NCBI GenBank assembly: GCA_037447655.1
Contig: JBBHKE010001806.1
Coordinates: 86,035 to 150,034, forward strand
Direction of reading: 5' to 3'
From: Zygnema cylindricum
Lineage: Eukaryota; Streptophyta; Zygnematophyceae; Zygnematales; Zygnemataceae
Length of the DNA: 64,000 bases
Position numbers and translations under genes: made by a program. Of the stretch, positions 10,736 to 22,102 are shown piece after piece (the stretch's first letter is position 1; each line of letters opens with the position of its first letter). Under the pieces are notes generated by a model. That model did no database searches. It worked only from the letters and a program-made list of their open reading frames with translations, and was not told where the DNA came from.

Positions 10736-11732
10736 AAAACTATTTATTCGCATGATTTAAAAATCGCCGTTTTTCAACGACACGGTTTCTCGTTAAACGG
10801 TTCCTCTGCTGAAACATAGAGATGCGGTTTTCTAGTTCCTCCAAAAGCGGTTTTGCTGGCAAGGAGAGTTGAGGTGTGCGTCTGAGGAAACACATAAAAC
10901 TTAAAACACAATAATACGGTGTCGCGTCACCAAATAACCCCTTTTATCTCAATTATATGTACCAATTCAAGCGTCATGAATCCCTTACTGGCGTCCGTTA
11001 AGTCTGGCGTGAAAACCCAGCGGATCGAACAAACATTCCATGACTTAGAAAGTTTCGGGACTAGAACCGAAATGCTTGGCGCAACAAATCCGTAATTCTG
11101 CTCTAGTATATTCTATAATATTATGGGGTAATGTTTCCTCTTTTATAAATTAACTTAATGAAATCTGAGAGCTAACTATGATACGGAATCTCTTCTTGGC
11201 ATCATCATTAAAAGTTGGCGTATATGTTTGGAATCCCATTTATAATAACTTTCACCTACTATTTTAAGAGAAGCTTTTGATGTTTCAAAAACTCTTTTTT
11301 TCGTAAATAATGATTTAATATTTTCTTCAAAATTTTGTAATGTATTATTTAGTTTAGATATTATATTATTTAACAGTTAGTTATTTGGTTGTTTAAATAA
11401 ATATTTATTAATGATAATAATAAAATGATTTTTCAAAATCGGTTTATAACATTGACAACACCGCGGTCATTGAAAAAAGACTAGCCACGAACCGTCGTTT
11501 AAAATTTAAACATGTCGAAATTGCTCCAAACTGGCGTACAACTATATTTGGTAAATCCGATTATTCACGGTATATACGGTTGAGACATGGTATATCGTTG
11601 TGATAGGATATGGCGTTTCCAGTTTTAACTTCATCTATGATGGAAAAATGACCCGCCGATTGGTTGTGCAAAACAGTTGTCGGTGACGGGCAATGTCGGC
11701 GGTAGATCGTCCAATGACGTAGCAGAAAAGTA
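10736..11732. other. no recognisable gene
   Basis: Mixed AT-rich DNA without long frames, recognisable terminal repeats or conserved motifs. It separates two TA-MITEs and may be ancient repeat or intergenic DNA. Confidence 0.4.
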
Positions 11733-12790
11733 CACCGCGAATCGTTATTAGCATAAATGACGCTAATTAGGCGCTAGCAAATTTTGAGCTAGAATCAAAT
11801 TAGAATTAATAACTCTGATGGTTTTTTACGTTAATATAGGTACAATTTAATTCGCGTTAGTAACTCTAATTTGTAGTGTTGTGTATCGGTAAGGATTTGC
11901 CGATAACCGATATGGGCCTTTTTTCGGGGACCCGATAATCGATATATTGGTACGATATATCGCTATCGGTCTTATCGCCGATAAATAACCGATAATATCG
12001 GCTACTTATCGGCGATAATGCCGATAACGATAACTATCAGCGATATCTATACGGACCGTACAGATAAATGTACGGCCTGTACACTCATCTGTACGTTTTA
12101 TTCTCCCGACGCGCCCTACTCACAACCCCTGAGGTACCTACCTATCAGATCATTTGTACAAGCTGAAAGTACAGTAGCCGGCATAAGATATGTACGGCTT
12201 TAGTACGGCTCTAGTTAAAACGATGTACCTTTCACATCAGACGCCGTGGCTTTGTCCCTTTCATTTTTGGGATCCACTGGAAACCTGCCACGTGTCAATT
12301 CGTCGACTTTTTGGCAAAAGAAGCCAAAAAAGCCATTTCGAGATGTCGGCGCTCACGCTGACCGTCCGCTCTTATTTTCTCATTGAAAGTTGTCCGTTCG
12401 ATTCTGGCGGCGCGCATAATGTTATTTTGCATCCGTTGTACTTTGTGTCCGCTGTCTTTTTACCGTTCCATGATATTCAGTTTACCGTTAAAATTCTGTA
12501 CGTTCCCGTAGAATTTATGTTCACTTAACCTCCCAAAAAGTACTACAAAGTGCAACGTATTTTTTTGTCAAATTTCGTACATTCTCGTACAAAATCGTAC
12601 ATTTCTCGTAAATTTACTGTTCAGTTTACCGGACAGGAAGCGATGCGAACAGAAAGTACAAAAAGTACAAGTATATCGGGAACGCTGACCGTTCGATAAC
12701 TGATAACTATCGGTATCGGTGTTATCGCGATAAGTTTTTTACCGATACACAACACTACTAATTTGGACAGTTTTAAAACATTCTACAGTT
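11733..12790. repeat. TA-MITE split by a hAT insertion
   Basis: It starts TA-CACCGCGAATCGTTATTAGC. After 140 bp it is interrupted by the hAT copy 11874-12757, whose 8-bp target duplication CTAATTTG lies in the MITE. Only about 33 bp follow the hAT copy before the next MITE begins at 12791. Confidence 0.65.
11874..12757. mobile_element. hAT-like non-autonomous element with perfect 8-bp target duplication
   Basis: The 884-bp element begins TAGTGTTGTGTATCGGTAA and ends with its inverse. CTAATTTG is duplicated at 11866-11873 and 12758-12765, the 8-bp signature of hAT transposition. Subterminal ATCGGCGATAA-type words are dense at both ends, a layout expected of hAT transposase binding regions. 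No open frame resembles a transposase, so it would need one in trans. Confidence 0.9.
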
Positions 12791-13623
12791 CACCGCGAAT
12801 CGTAATTAGTAGTGTTGTGTATCGGTAAAAAATTTATCGCGATAACACTGATAGCGATAGTTATCGGTTATCGAACGGTCAAAGTTATCGATATATTTGT
12901 ACTTTCTGTACTTTCTGTCCGGTGTACAGGTGGCAAGTTTCCAGTGGATCCCAAGGAAGAAAAGGACAAAGTCATGGCGTCGAATGTGAAAAGTACATCT
13001 TCTAACTGGAGCCGTACTAAAGCCGTACATTTCTCATTCCGGCTACTATACTTTCGGCCTCTACAAATGATTTGATTGGTAGGCACCTGTTGAGAGTAGG
13101 GGTACAGTTGAGTGAGCTAGCTGTACGTTTATCTGTACGGTCCATACATACATCTCTGTACCGATATATCGATTATCGGGCTCCCGAAAAAAGGCCCATA
13201 TCGCGGTTATCGGCAAATCCTTACCGATACACAACACTAAAAATTAGAGTTATGTACGCTAATTTCGTCACCCCAAAAGTTGACTCTATCACCATAAATA
13301 GAGTACATTATTCTAAATTATTCTTTACATTATTTAAGGTACTTTTTCAATGAGCGTTATTAACTCTAATACAGTGCCGTTTTAAATAGTGTGGCGTAAG
13401 GTCGGTGTCTGACCGTGCAAAACTCTACTTTATGAAGTAGAAAGTTAAAAATAGTGATTTAAAACAGGCCGTTACCAAATAACCGCGTTTTAACAAACCA
13501 CGTAGTGTAAACATTATAATGACATGCAACTGTACGTTTTTCAGATTCTGAGCGTATTCCTAAATTACAGTAGATATATTCATCTCTCAAATTTACGCCC
13601 AAATTAGAGTTATCGATAAATTA
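12791..13623. repeat. TA-MITE split by a second hAT insertion
   Basis: It opens CACCGCGAATCGTAATTAG, is interrupted by the hAT copy 12810-13239, and continues with a body matching 31830-32240. It is cut off at 13624 by the Harbinger-like element. Confidence 0.65.
12810..13239. mobile_element. hAT-like non-autonomous element, inverted orientation
   Basis: The 430-bp copy has the 19-bp terminal inverted repeat at both ends, oriented opposite to 11874-12757. Flanks GTAATTAG / AAAATTAG match at six of eight positions, a decayed 8-bp target duplication. Confidence 0.85.
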
Positions 13624-13788
13624 GGGTCAAGTTCCATCAGACGTTTCTGTAATCGTACGGCCAACTCTACAGACCGGGTTAATTGAGTCGATATTCCATC
13701 ATGAAGAGTCTGTAAACAACCTGTTCTAAATTGACTGGCCCACGTAAGCTATGATAAGATATTAAATATCCTTTTGATTAATCTGTCA
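13624..13788. mobile_element. Harbinger-like element, left fragment
   Basis: It begins GGGTCAAGTTCCATCAGACG after TTA and matches the first 160 bp of the intact element 45389-46112 (shared CCACGTAAGC and AATATCC). It breaks off where copia gag sequence begins. The matching right end survives at about 21575-21613 followed by TAA, so the copia A complex may have landed inside this element. Confidence 0.7.
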
Positions 13789-14145
13789 CAACCGATTAGT
13801 GTATTCCACCATGCTACCACCTATATACTTAAACTCATAGATCTGACCAACAGTTATAATCTCATGCTGGTCACTAGCTTTAACATAAGAAGATTTCAAT
13901 GCATCTCACAATTCTGATGCCTTTGTAACATTAATATATGTCATATCAATTCTTTTGATATCATAAGCTTTACTAAATGCAAAGCCTGGTCATTTTTCTG
14001 ATCAAAGTTGGCATCAGATTCTGCCAGTGATCCATTTAGCACATCAATAAGTTTCACTTGCTTAAAGTAAGACTTAACCAAATCTGCCTAATACAGATAT
14101 TCACGTCCATCAAAGACCGGAATTCGTGAGGGCAAGCCCGTGACC
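13789..14145 (-). pseudogene. copia gag 5' fragment
   Basis: Immediately 3' (minus strand) of an LTR, this reads the gag N-terminus (IPVFDGREYLY, then SYFKQVKLIDVL and ASELWEALKSSYVKASD). It is homologous to 19740-20097 and carries stops. It continues the gag frame that starts inside the LTR at 14201. It is truncated at the junction with the Harbinger-like fragment, so it belongs to a second, largely lost element that shares or abuts this LTR. Confidence 0.75.
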
Positions 14146-14988
14146 TGTTGTTCTGAGACAACTGGTAGCACTGAAGATGAAGAAGATGCAGCAGTAGTCA
14201 TCGTAGAACAAATCAAGAGAGGAAGCTTCCACAAATACCGATGGCTGAACAGCAACTTTGACAGAATATACCTTTCAGTACAATACTCCAATGGTCTTGA
14301 GAATTTACCACAATGTAGATAACATACAAAAGAACACACACACAAAATTTCAATCATTTCCGTTCACAGATCTGTAAGATATACAGAAATGAAATTACAT
14401 AAAACTGATTGTACAGTTTTCAAATCATTTGTTCCTAATGAATCCAATGCACTAAGTCCTACTTCTATACACCGAAACTACACTAAGCTGTACGGAGGTA
14501 TTCTATTCGTACATCTAACATTCTAACACAATAAACACTGTGAGTATACTTGTGTACTGAAGGTATGTCATAAACCACATTATCAACACTAAACAACTAA
14601 TTCACTATAGACAAAATTCTGTTCTACCAAATATTTACACCGAAGTTCAGACAACATAAAGTGATAGTGATCTAGTCACGCCTTGTCAGTATTTGTTGGT
14701 AGTGGCTGTCAGCCGTCCGATTAGAGGATTTGGCATCGTAGAACTGACTTCAGGAAGTCCCGTGGTCTTACCGAATTTCCGTACGTCCACGGAGGACATA
14801 CTCACGCATTTCTCTCAAGTAACGACGCATGTCCCAAGTGTGAATGAACCGTGAACTCCCAAATTCATTATCACACTAATATTTGTAAGTACTGAACCAA
14901 ACTCAACCAGAAATAGTTTAAGTCCTGAACAACTCTCTCTCCCTCACAGCTGAGGCATAATGAGGACCAAAGCTTTCTAAAAACAACA
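14146..14988 (-). mobile_element. LTR of copia element A (low-coordinate copy)
   Basis: The 843-bp repeat reads TGTTGTTTTTAGAAAGC...GAACAACA on the minus strand and is the mate of 20098-20941. A purine-rich tract (AAAGGAG) precedes it after the pol stop at 15012. The gag start codon (14201-14199, minus) lies inside the LTR, 56 nt before its end. TAGGACTTAG occurs inside, near 14460. Confidence 0.85.
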
Positions 14989-15011
14989 CTCCTTTAAAGC
15001 TTTAGACTCTG

Positions 15012-16810
15012 CTAGTCACTCTGTCCACATGCCTCTCTACAGAACTTCAATTTGGGAGCAGGTAAGGGTTTCGTCATCATATCAGCCACCATTTGCTCAT
15101 CCGGTAAATAACTCAACTTCAAGACTTTCCCATCATCTTTTCTCTTACAAAATGTAGCTTGATATCAATGTGCTTACTCTTAAAGTGATGACTGGGATAA
15201 GATGCAATAGCAATTGCTGCCTGATTGTTACACCACGCTATCTGTGGTCCAGATTGCATAAAGGGAATTTGTTGGAGAAGAGACTTTACCCAAAGTAACT
15301 CCTTAACTGTCGAGCTGACAGCCATGTACTCAACCTCCATGGTAAACTAAGCTGTTACCTTCTGAAGTGTGCTGCTCTAGCAGCAAGTTCCACTTCGGCT
15401 CTTCAAAATGTATCCAGTGGTGGAGCGTTGGATGGGCATATCTTTGTAGCTCGCATCGCTCCATGTATGAATTTTGACTTCCCCTCTACTGAGAGAGAGT
15501 CCAAGATTTCGAGTTCCTGCAAGATAACGAAGAACTCTCTTTGCTGCCTCATTGTCCGACTTCCTTGGATTTTGCAGGCTTCGGCTCAAGGCTCCAACCG
15601 CTGCTGCGATGTCGAGACGAGTACAATTCATGAAATAAATGAGGCTTCCGACAATCTGCCAGTAAGGAATGGAGGACATAAAATCTGCCTCCCCTGAATC
15701 TAAGAAATCATCATCCAAAACACCACCATCCGTTTCCGTGCCTTCCAATTTCTGCCTGAATTCCATAGGAGTGGCACTCCCCTTTGCTTCTAACATGTCA
15801 TACTTTTCTAACACGTTCTTGATACCTTCTTTTTGAGTTAAATACATAATTTTCTGTTTCCTGTCTCTTTCTACTTGAATTCCTATAATTAACTTAGCCT
15901 CACCCAAGTCTCTCATTTCAAACCAAGAATTCAGAGCTGATTTTGTTTTATTAATCTCATTGATGGATTTGCTAATCAGTAACAAATCATCTACATATAC
16001 TGCCACATAAATCACTCAATCATCACCTTCCATTACATAGACTTAGTGATCTGACCTGATCCTGGTAAAGCCAAGATTGGTTAAAAAATCATCTAATTTT
16101 AGGTTCCATTGTCTCGTAGCCTGTTTCAGACCATACAGGGACTTCAACAGTTTACAGACCAGATTTTCTTTCCCTTTTTCTGCCTACATCTCTGGCTGCT
16201 TTATATAAATTACTTCCTCCAAATCACCATGCAAGAAAGTCGTCTTAACATCCATCTGATGCAATTCCATATCCTCTATTGCAGCAAGAGATAGCAAAAC
16301 TCTAGCAGTAGGAAAGCGAACCACGAAGAGAAGGTCTCTTCATAATCAATTCCCTCCTTTTGGCTAAATCCCTTAGCCACCAGTCTAGCTTTATATCTCT
16401 CAATTGTATTATCAGGGTTCAATTTTACTTTGAGGACCCACTTACAACCGATAGCTTTCCGGTTCGGTGGGAGCTCCACAAGTTCCCAAGTTTGGGTTTC
16501 TATAATTGACTTTATCTCTTCATTTGCAGCTGAGATCCAATGATCCTTTTCAGGAAGGCAAAAAGCTTCATGAATAGTAAGCGGCTCCCCTGTGTTGCAA
16601 AAAAGAACTCTCAACTCGATCGCCTTGAAGGAGGCTGCTTTACCTTCTTCCCTCGGAAAATCTGACACTGGAATTGTTGGTTCCCTAGCTTGCCACACAC
16701 GGCGTGTATTGGGAGGAGCATCAACAAAAAGAGCAGCTCTAAAAGGAGTATTAGATGGCCCAGAGGCATTTGGGAGAGAGGTAGAAGAAGTAAAAGAGGA
16801 TGGAGTAAAA
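15012..16810 (-). pseudogene. copia A reverse transcriptase / RNase H
   Basis: The 3' half of a Ty1/copia pol on the minus strand. Recognisable blocks in order are ELPPNRKAIGCKWVLKVKL (RT entry), MDVKTTFLHGDL, LYGLKQA, VAVYVDDLLLI with the YVDD catalytic site, LGEAKLIIGIQVE, SLIYFMNCTRLDIAAAVGAL, then RNase H blocks TWSDASY, AWCNNQAAI and FKSKHIDI. Several stops and at least one frameshift (near 16330) show it is dead. It ends at a TAG at 15012, next to the polypurine tract and LTR. It is separated from integrase by a solo LTR insertion. Confidence 0.9.
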
Positions 16811-16812
16811 GG

Positions 16813-17838
16813 TGTTGTATTTTATAAATCTTTATTTCGGTTTATAGGGGTAAAAATAACTTAGGATATTTTTCCTAGTAATACTTACATTAATTAGTGT
16901 TAGAGTAGCAAAAGGTACAGTCGAGTGTATTGTACTTTTGCAAGGACACGTGTTGGCGAAAGAATGTATGCAGGTTTTTCGGAGTAGCGCCGACAGTCAG
17001 GCATATGTGTCAAAATGCTGACGATGCGATTCACATGATCGGACGAACGGGATCTGTCCTGAGTATTCCGGAAACATATGGTACAGCTCGATGATACCAT
17101 CGTCAATCGAATCTGTTTCAACGGACGCGATTCACCTGGGACCACAAGCGTGATTCACGAGGGACCACAAGCGTGATTCGCGTGGGACCACAAGTGACGA
17201 AGCACTCACGTGATTCATACTACATGACCACAATTGGCTGGACTTTAGCGGTCACCGTTGACTAAGCATTTGGAACGTTTTGCGTACGGTTAGAACGTTT
17301 TGTGTACGGTTCAATTTCTATAAATATTTGAATAACATTAGTTTGTTGTTTAGTGTGATATAAAATAGTGTTCCATTAATCACGTTTTTAGAAAATTGTA
17401 ATTAGGGTTTTTGAGGTACAGTGACGTACGAGTTCGATTCTTTGTCGTTAGTCAAGAAAATAACCGTAGTAACGGTTATCCAAATTAGTGTAGATTAGTA
17501 GATACACAATATGAGTATATAAATTAGGACTTAGCTAATTTTGTAGTATCTAGTTTTGGGAATATGATTATTTAAGGGCAGTTTTTGGGAAACTTCCAGA
17601 CATCATATCTTATGGTTTACTAGGTCATTTAGGCTGCAATTTTAGGAATATTCAGTTTACTGTATTTTGTATCATTGTGGCAAATTTGAAGCATATTGAC
17701 TCACGGAGTCATATTTTGTGTCAGTTCTAAGTTGGCTGTTGAGTAGGTACTTTGATAGTTTCTGCTGTTTTTCATGTCTACTTCCACTACTACTGCTGGT
17801 TCTCCGCGTGCAACGGTGGTTGTAGAAGAAAAAAATGT
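16813..17838 (+). mobile_element. solo LTR (family F) inside copia A
   Basis: It begins TGTTGTATTTTATAAATC and its downstream part contains an ATG at 17774 starting MSTSTTTAGSPR. The same start is found in the antisense LTR at 39728-40070. It splits copia A between integrase and RT. The right terminus and target duplication are not sharp, so the end is approximate. Confidence 0.6.
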
Positions 17839-20097
17839 ACCTTCTCAAGAATGATATACTCTTGTATTTTCTCATTCCTTTCAGCTGCATCTATGATAAA
17901 AACGTCAACAGATTGACTTTCTTCTTTAATCTGATATTCCTCGCTGTTTGAAGGCATCCTCTTTGAGGATTATACACTCTATTACCTGCAGATTCATCAT
18001 CATAGCCTAAAAAGACACCTGGTACAGATTTGGGACTAAGCTTACAATTAGGATGATTATCCAAGATAAAACATTTGCTACCAAAACTCTAAAATGACTG
18101 ACATTTGGCTTTCTGCCTGTCCAAACTTCATAAGGTGTCTTACCCCTAACAGCTCGGGTTTCCACTCTATTTCTGATGTAGGAAGCACAATGAAAAGCTT
18201 CCCCCCAAAACTTTGGATCCACACCTTTATCGGCCATCATAGATCAAGCACAATCAATCAAAGTCTGATTAAGTCTCTAGGCAACACCGTTTTGTTCCCG
18301 TGTGTACGGAGCAGTAAATTCACGAGAGATGCAAATTTCTTTCAAAATATCAGCAAAGGCATGAGATACATACCCTCCACATTATCCGTCCACAAAGCAA
18401 GAATAGATTTGGCGTGAAGTTTCTTTCCCCAGATTTTGTAGTGCTTAAAGTGAGTGAAGACTTCTCTCTTCTCCTTCATGAAGTATAGGCGACTATACCG
18501 GGAGTAATCGTCTGTAAAGGTGACAAAGAAGCGGCTGCTACCAAGAGAGGGAACTTTAGAAGGGCCTTAAACATCAGAGTGGATAATACCAAGAACATCT
18601 GTGGCTCGGTGATTATCAACTTCTGATATGGGAAGCTTGTTAAGCTATCCGAGAGCACAACCATCACACACATGAGACTTTTGATGACCAAGCTTGACGC
18701 CCTCTATCATATCATTCTTTATCATCTTAGTAATTCTCTCATGATGCACATGACCAAGTCTTTTATGCCACAAAACATTATCACATAGGACACTGAAGTA
18801 CGCAAAATCAATTTTATTAGCCAAGTCCATGCGGTACAAAACGTTTGGGCCTGCAGTTCCTACTAGAGCTACTCTTCCATTCTTGCTCACTATTTTCTTG
18901 CCATTTTTTTGGAGAAGCTTAAAGCCTTTGCTTTCAGTTACTGATGTAGAAAACAATTTTTTCTTGAACTTTGGAACATATAAGACATCATACAAAGTTC
19001 TCTTAACAATCTTTCCATCTATCACACAATCCAGATCTATGTTTCCTATAGCATTTTATTCAACAGCATAGCCACAGGCAAAAAAGATCCGACGTAAAGG
19101 AATAGAAGACATCTCATTAAATGAAGACTTGTTCTAGCACATGTGTGAAGAGCTGCCGGAATCCATTATCCATCTGAGGTCCTTTTCTCCTTCTATCATG
19201 TCGAGTTTGGCAAGAGCAAAGAACTCTTTGTCATCAGTTTTTGGAAAAATGATCACATCAGGTGTTGTTTCCTCGATCTTTTTCTTCTCTAATTCCGTAT
19301 CCTCCGCTGAAAATGCAACAGTTTTATTCGGAGGTTTTTGGGAAATAGAGGGTCCGCGGTGTCTCCATCCTTTCTAAAAGGTACCTGTTTCAAGAGCTTT
19401 TATATACAAAAGACAAGCTCTGAACGAGTGACCATCAGTAAAGCAATAAACATATTTCTCAAACTGAGGATTAAACTGATTCTCTTAATATCTACTTTCC
19501 CTCTAAAACTGAGTTGTTAATGCTACAGCTGGTTTTCCAAATCCTAAAAGAGTCTGAGTAGACTCTTCTGCCAAGATAAACTCTATAGCTGTTTGCAAAT
19601 TCCAAAGAGGTTAAGACATTTTTTTCATTTCATCTGAGGCTTCTTTATATTCATTAGGAAGCCCCTTTAAGAGAATCATGGTCTGATGATAAGGGGAGAA
19701 AGTCCACCCAGAACATGTATTTTCTGACAGTAACATTCAAAACCAATTAGTGTATTCCACCATGCTACCACTTATGTACTTATACTCATATATCTGACCA
19801 GCATTTATAATCTCATGCTTGTCACTAGCTTTAACATAAGAAGATTTCAATGCATCCCACAATTCTGATGCCTTTGTAACATTAATATATGTCATATGCA
19901 ATTCTTTTGACATCATAAACTTTACTAAATGCAAAGCCTGGTCATTTTTCTGATCAAAGCTGGCATCAGATTCTGCCAGTGATCCATTTAACACATCAAT
20001 AAGTTTCACTTGCTTGAAGTAAGACTTAACCAAATCTGCCCAATGCAGATATTCGCGTCCATCAAAGACCGGAATTCATGAAGGCGGGCCCGTGACC
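17839..20097 (-). pseudogene. copia A gag, protease and integrase
   Basis: Minus-strand reading from 20097 gives the gag N-terminus (IPVFDGREYLHW, SYFKQVKLIDVLNG, TKASELWDALKSSY), the pre-integrase block LYDVLYVPKFKKKLFS, LWHKRLGHVHHERI and CDGCALG (part of the zinc-binding region), then the integrase end WGEAFHCASYIRNR and GKTPYEVWTGRKPNVSHFRV. Stops and frameshifts interrupt it repeatedly. Together with 15012-16810 it makes a full-order gag-PR-IN-RT-RH copia element bounded by LTRs 14146-14988 and 20098-20941. Confidence 0.85.
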
Positions 20098-20941
20098 TGT
20101 ATTTTTGAGACAACTGCTGGCACTTAAGATGAAGAAGATGCAACAGTAGTCATCGTAGAACAAATCAAAAGAGGAAGCTTTCACAAATACCGATGGCTAA
20201 ACAGAAACTTTGACAGACTATAACTTTCAGTAAAGTTTTCCGATGGTCTTGAGAATAAATCACAATATAGATAACGTACAAAAGAACACACACACAATAT
20301 TTCAATCAATTTGGTTAACAGATGTATGAGATATGCAGAAATGAAATTACATAAAACTGAGTGTACAGTTTTCATATCATTTGTTCCTAATGAATCAAAT
20401 TCACTAAGTCCTACTTCTATACACCGAAACTACACGAAGCTGTACGGAGGAATTCCAGCCGTACATCTAACATTCTAACACAACAAATACTGTGTGTATA
20501 CCTTTGTACTGAAGGTATGTCATAAACCACATTATCAACACTAAACAACTAATTCACTACAGACAAAATTCTATTCTACCAAATATTTACACCGAAGTTT
20601 AGACAAGGTAAAGTGATAGTGATCTAGTCACGCCTCGTCGGTATTTGTTGGTGGGGGCTGTCAGCCGTCCAATTAGAGAATTTGGCACCGTAGAACTGAC
20701 TTCACGAAGTCCTGTGGTCTTGCCGAATTTCTGTACGTCCACGGAGGACATACTCACGCATTTCTCTCAAGTGACGACGCGTGTCCCAAGTGTGAATGAA
20801 CCGTGAACTCCCAAACTCACTGTCACACTAATTTTGGTAAGTACTGAACCGAACTCAACCAAAAATAGCTTAAGTCCTGAACATCTCTTTCTCCCTCATA
20901 GCTGAGGCATAGAGGAGGACTAAAGCTTTTTAAAAACAACA
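20098..20941 (-). mobile_element. LTR of copia element A (5' LTR)
   Basis: The 844-bp mate of 14146-14988, ending TTAAAAACAACA on the plus strand. On the minus strand it is followed by GGTCACGGGCCCGCC, a mutated version of the primer-binding site seen in copia B. The two LTRs differ at many positions, indicating an old insertion. Confidence 0.85.
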
Positions 20942-20952
20942 AATATTACATT

Positions 20953-21560
20953 GGCTTGCGGCATATCCGGGGATAATTGGAACAAATCTGGATATGGCAT
21001 TTTTCGACATTTTGGCCATGTTGTACGATGGTCGTACAAAAGTTACACCGACACCTGTACCTTTGTGTACTTTACACTCTTGTTATTGGTTCATACCTTA
21101 GTATTAGGGGGCTTAGAGAGTGGGTTTTAGGACTTAGAATATGTTTGGTAGGTAGATGCCTCTTCCAGAGAGCACCTTGTATAAATGGCAAACTTGCCTG
21201 CCATAACTATCAATTCAGTTGACCATTTTCAGTGATTCTTTTTATTGCGGACTCAAGGGAGTCTAGGCTACATAGGGGTGTATTCGGTCAGGGTATTTGC
21301 TTGCCATAGTGGCTGTATTTCTAGGGGAAAGTCAAAGTGGGTGAATGTGTCTAAAACTCATATTCTAAATTTGCACTCTGTGGTGGAACTGAGCACACAA
21401 AAAATCTTATTTCACATGGGTGAAGCTGTAATGGGATTCTGATTGTCAAGGGGTCAATCATTTGGGTTTGTATAAACTTGGAGTCGCCACTATCTAGATT
21501 AGCATATTTTGATTTGCGAATTCTGTGTGGCAATGGAGCCCAAAGAATATCACATAGTAC
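20953..21560 (+). mobile_element. LTR-like repeat, family G (mate at 43716-44330, inverted)
   Basis: It aligns in inverse orientation with 43716-44330. Shared blocks include CATTTTCAGTGATTCTTTTT, GGAAAGTCAAAGTGGGT and GGTGGAACTGAGCACACA. A TATA box (TATAAATG at 21180) follows a TAGGACTTAG motif, which suggests an LTR from another copia family. Ends are approximate and no internal region is attached. Confidence 0.6.
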
Positions 21561-21574
21561 CGAGAGGTCCAGAT

Positions 21575-21613
21575 TTTTGTAAACAACCTCACATTTCGGC
21601 TGATGAAGCCACC
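21575..21613. mobile_element. Harbinger-like element, right terminus
   Basis: The inverse of this segment reads GGTGGCTTCATCAGCCGAAA then GTTGTTTAC, matching the right ends at 31634 and 46112. It is followed by TAA. It probably pairs with the left fragment at 13624, the ~7.8 kb between them being later insertions. Confidence 0.55.
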
Positions 21614-21616
21614 TAA

Positions 21617-22090
21617 TTGATCTATAATTCTAGTTTTTGATGACAGATTCGCATTAAGATCTTCACGGTAAAATAGGTAAAAGTATAAAATTTGATAAAT
21701 CGTACACTCTTGCTTCCTTTGACTCTAATTTTTTCATAAATCTAATTTGGGTGTTCGCGAGGATAATTATTACGCCACACATATTTTTACACTAAAATAG
21801 GTACGATCTCATCCTGTCTTTTATTCTGACAGCAGTTCTACATGCGATCGCGATTATTTTAATCCATTTATCGTACTTTTTTACTTAATAAGATACCATT
21901 TTGTTTGGACGGACATGTCCGTACACCACACTATTCAATAATATCATAAATTAGAATTATGAACGCTAATTCTCTTGAACCATAATTAACGTAAAGGAAA
22001 ATTTAGTATTATTAAATTAATGTCGGGTTTTGGAATAAAAATTTGGGGGCGCCGATATAGAGTTCATAACGCTAAAAATGATTCTCGGTG
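21617..22090. repeat. TA-MITE, left end missing
   Basis: It matches 10245-10735 over its length and ends properly in CTCGGTG followed by TA. It is joined through TACTGTACAGTA to the next MITE at 22103. Confidence 0.7.
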
Positions 22091-22102
22091 TACTGTACAG
22101 TA

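Noticed and set aside
11874-12757. Small frames inside hAT-like copies as transposase remnants
   Set aside because: They are short, differ between copies and show no hAT dimerisation or DDE-region motif; the elements look non-autonomous.
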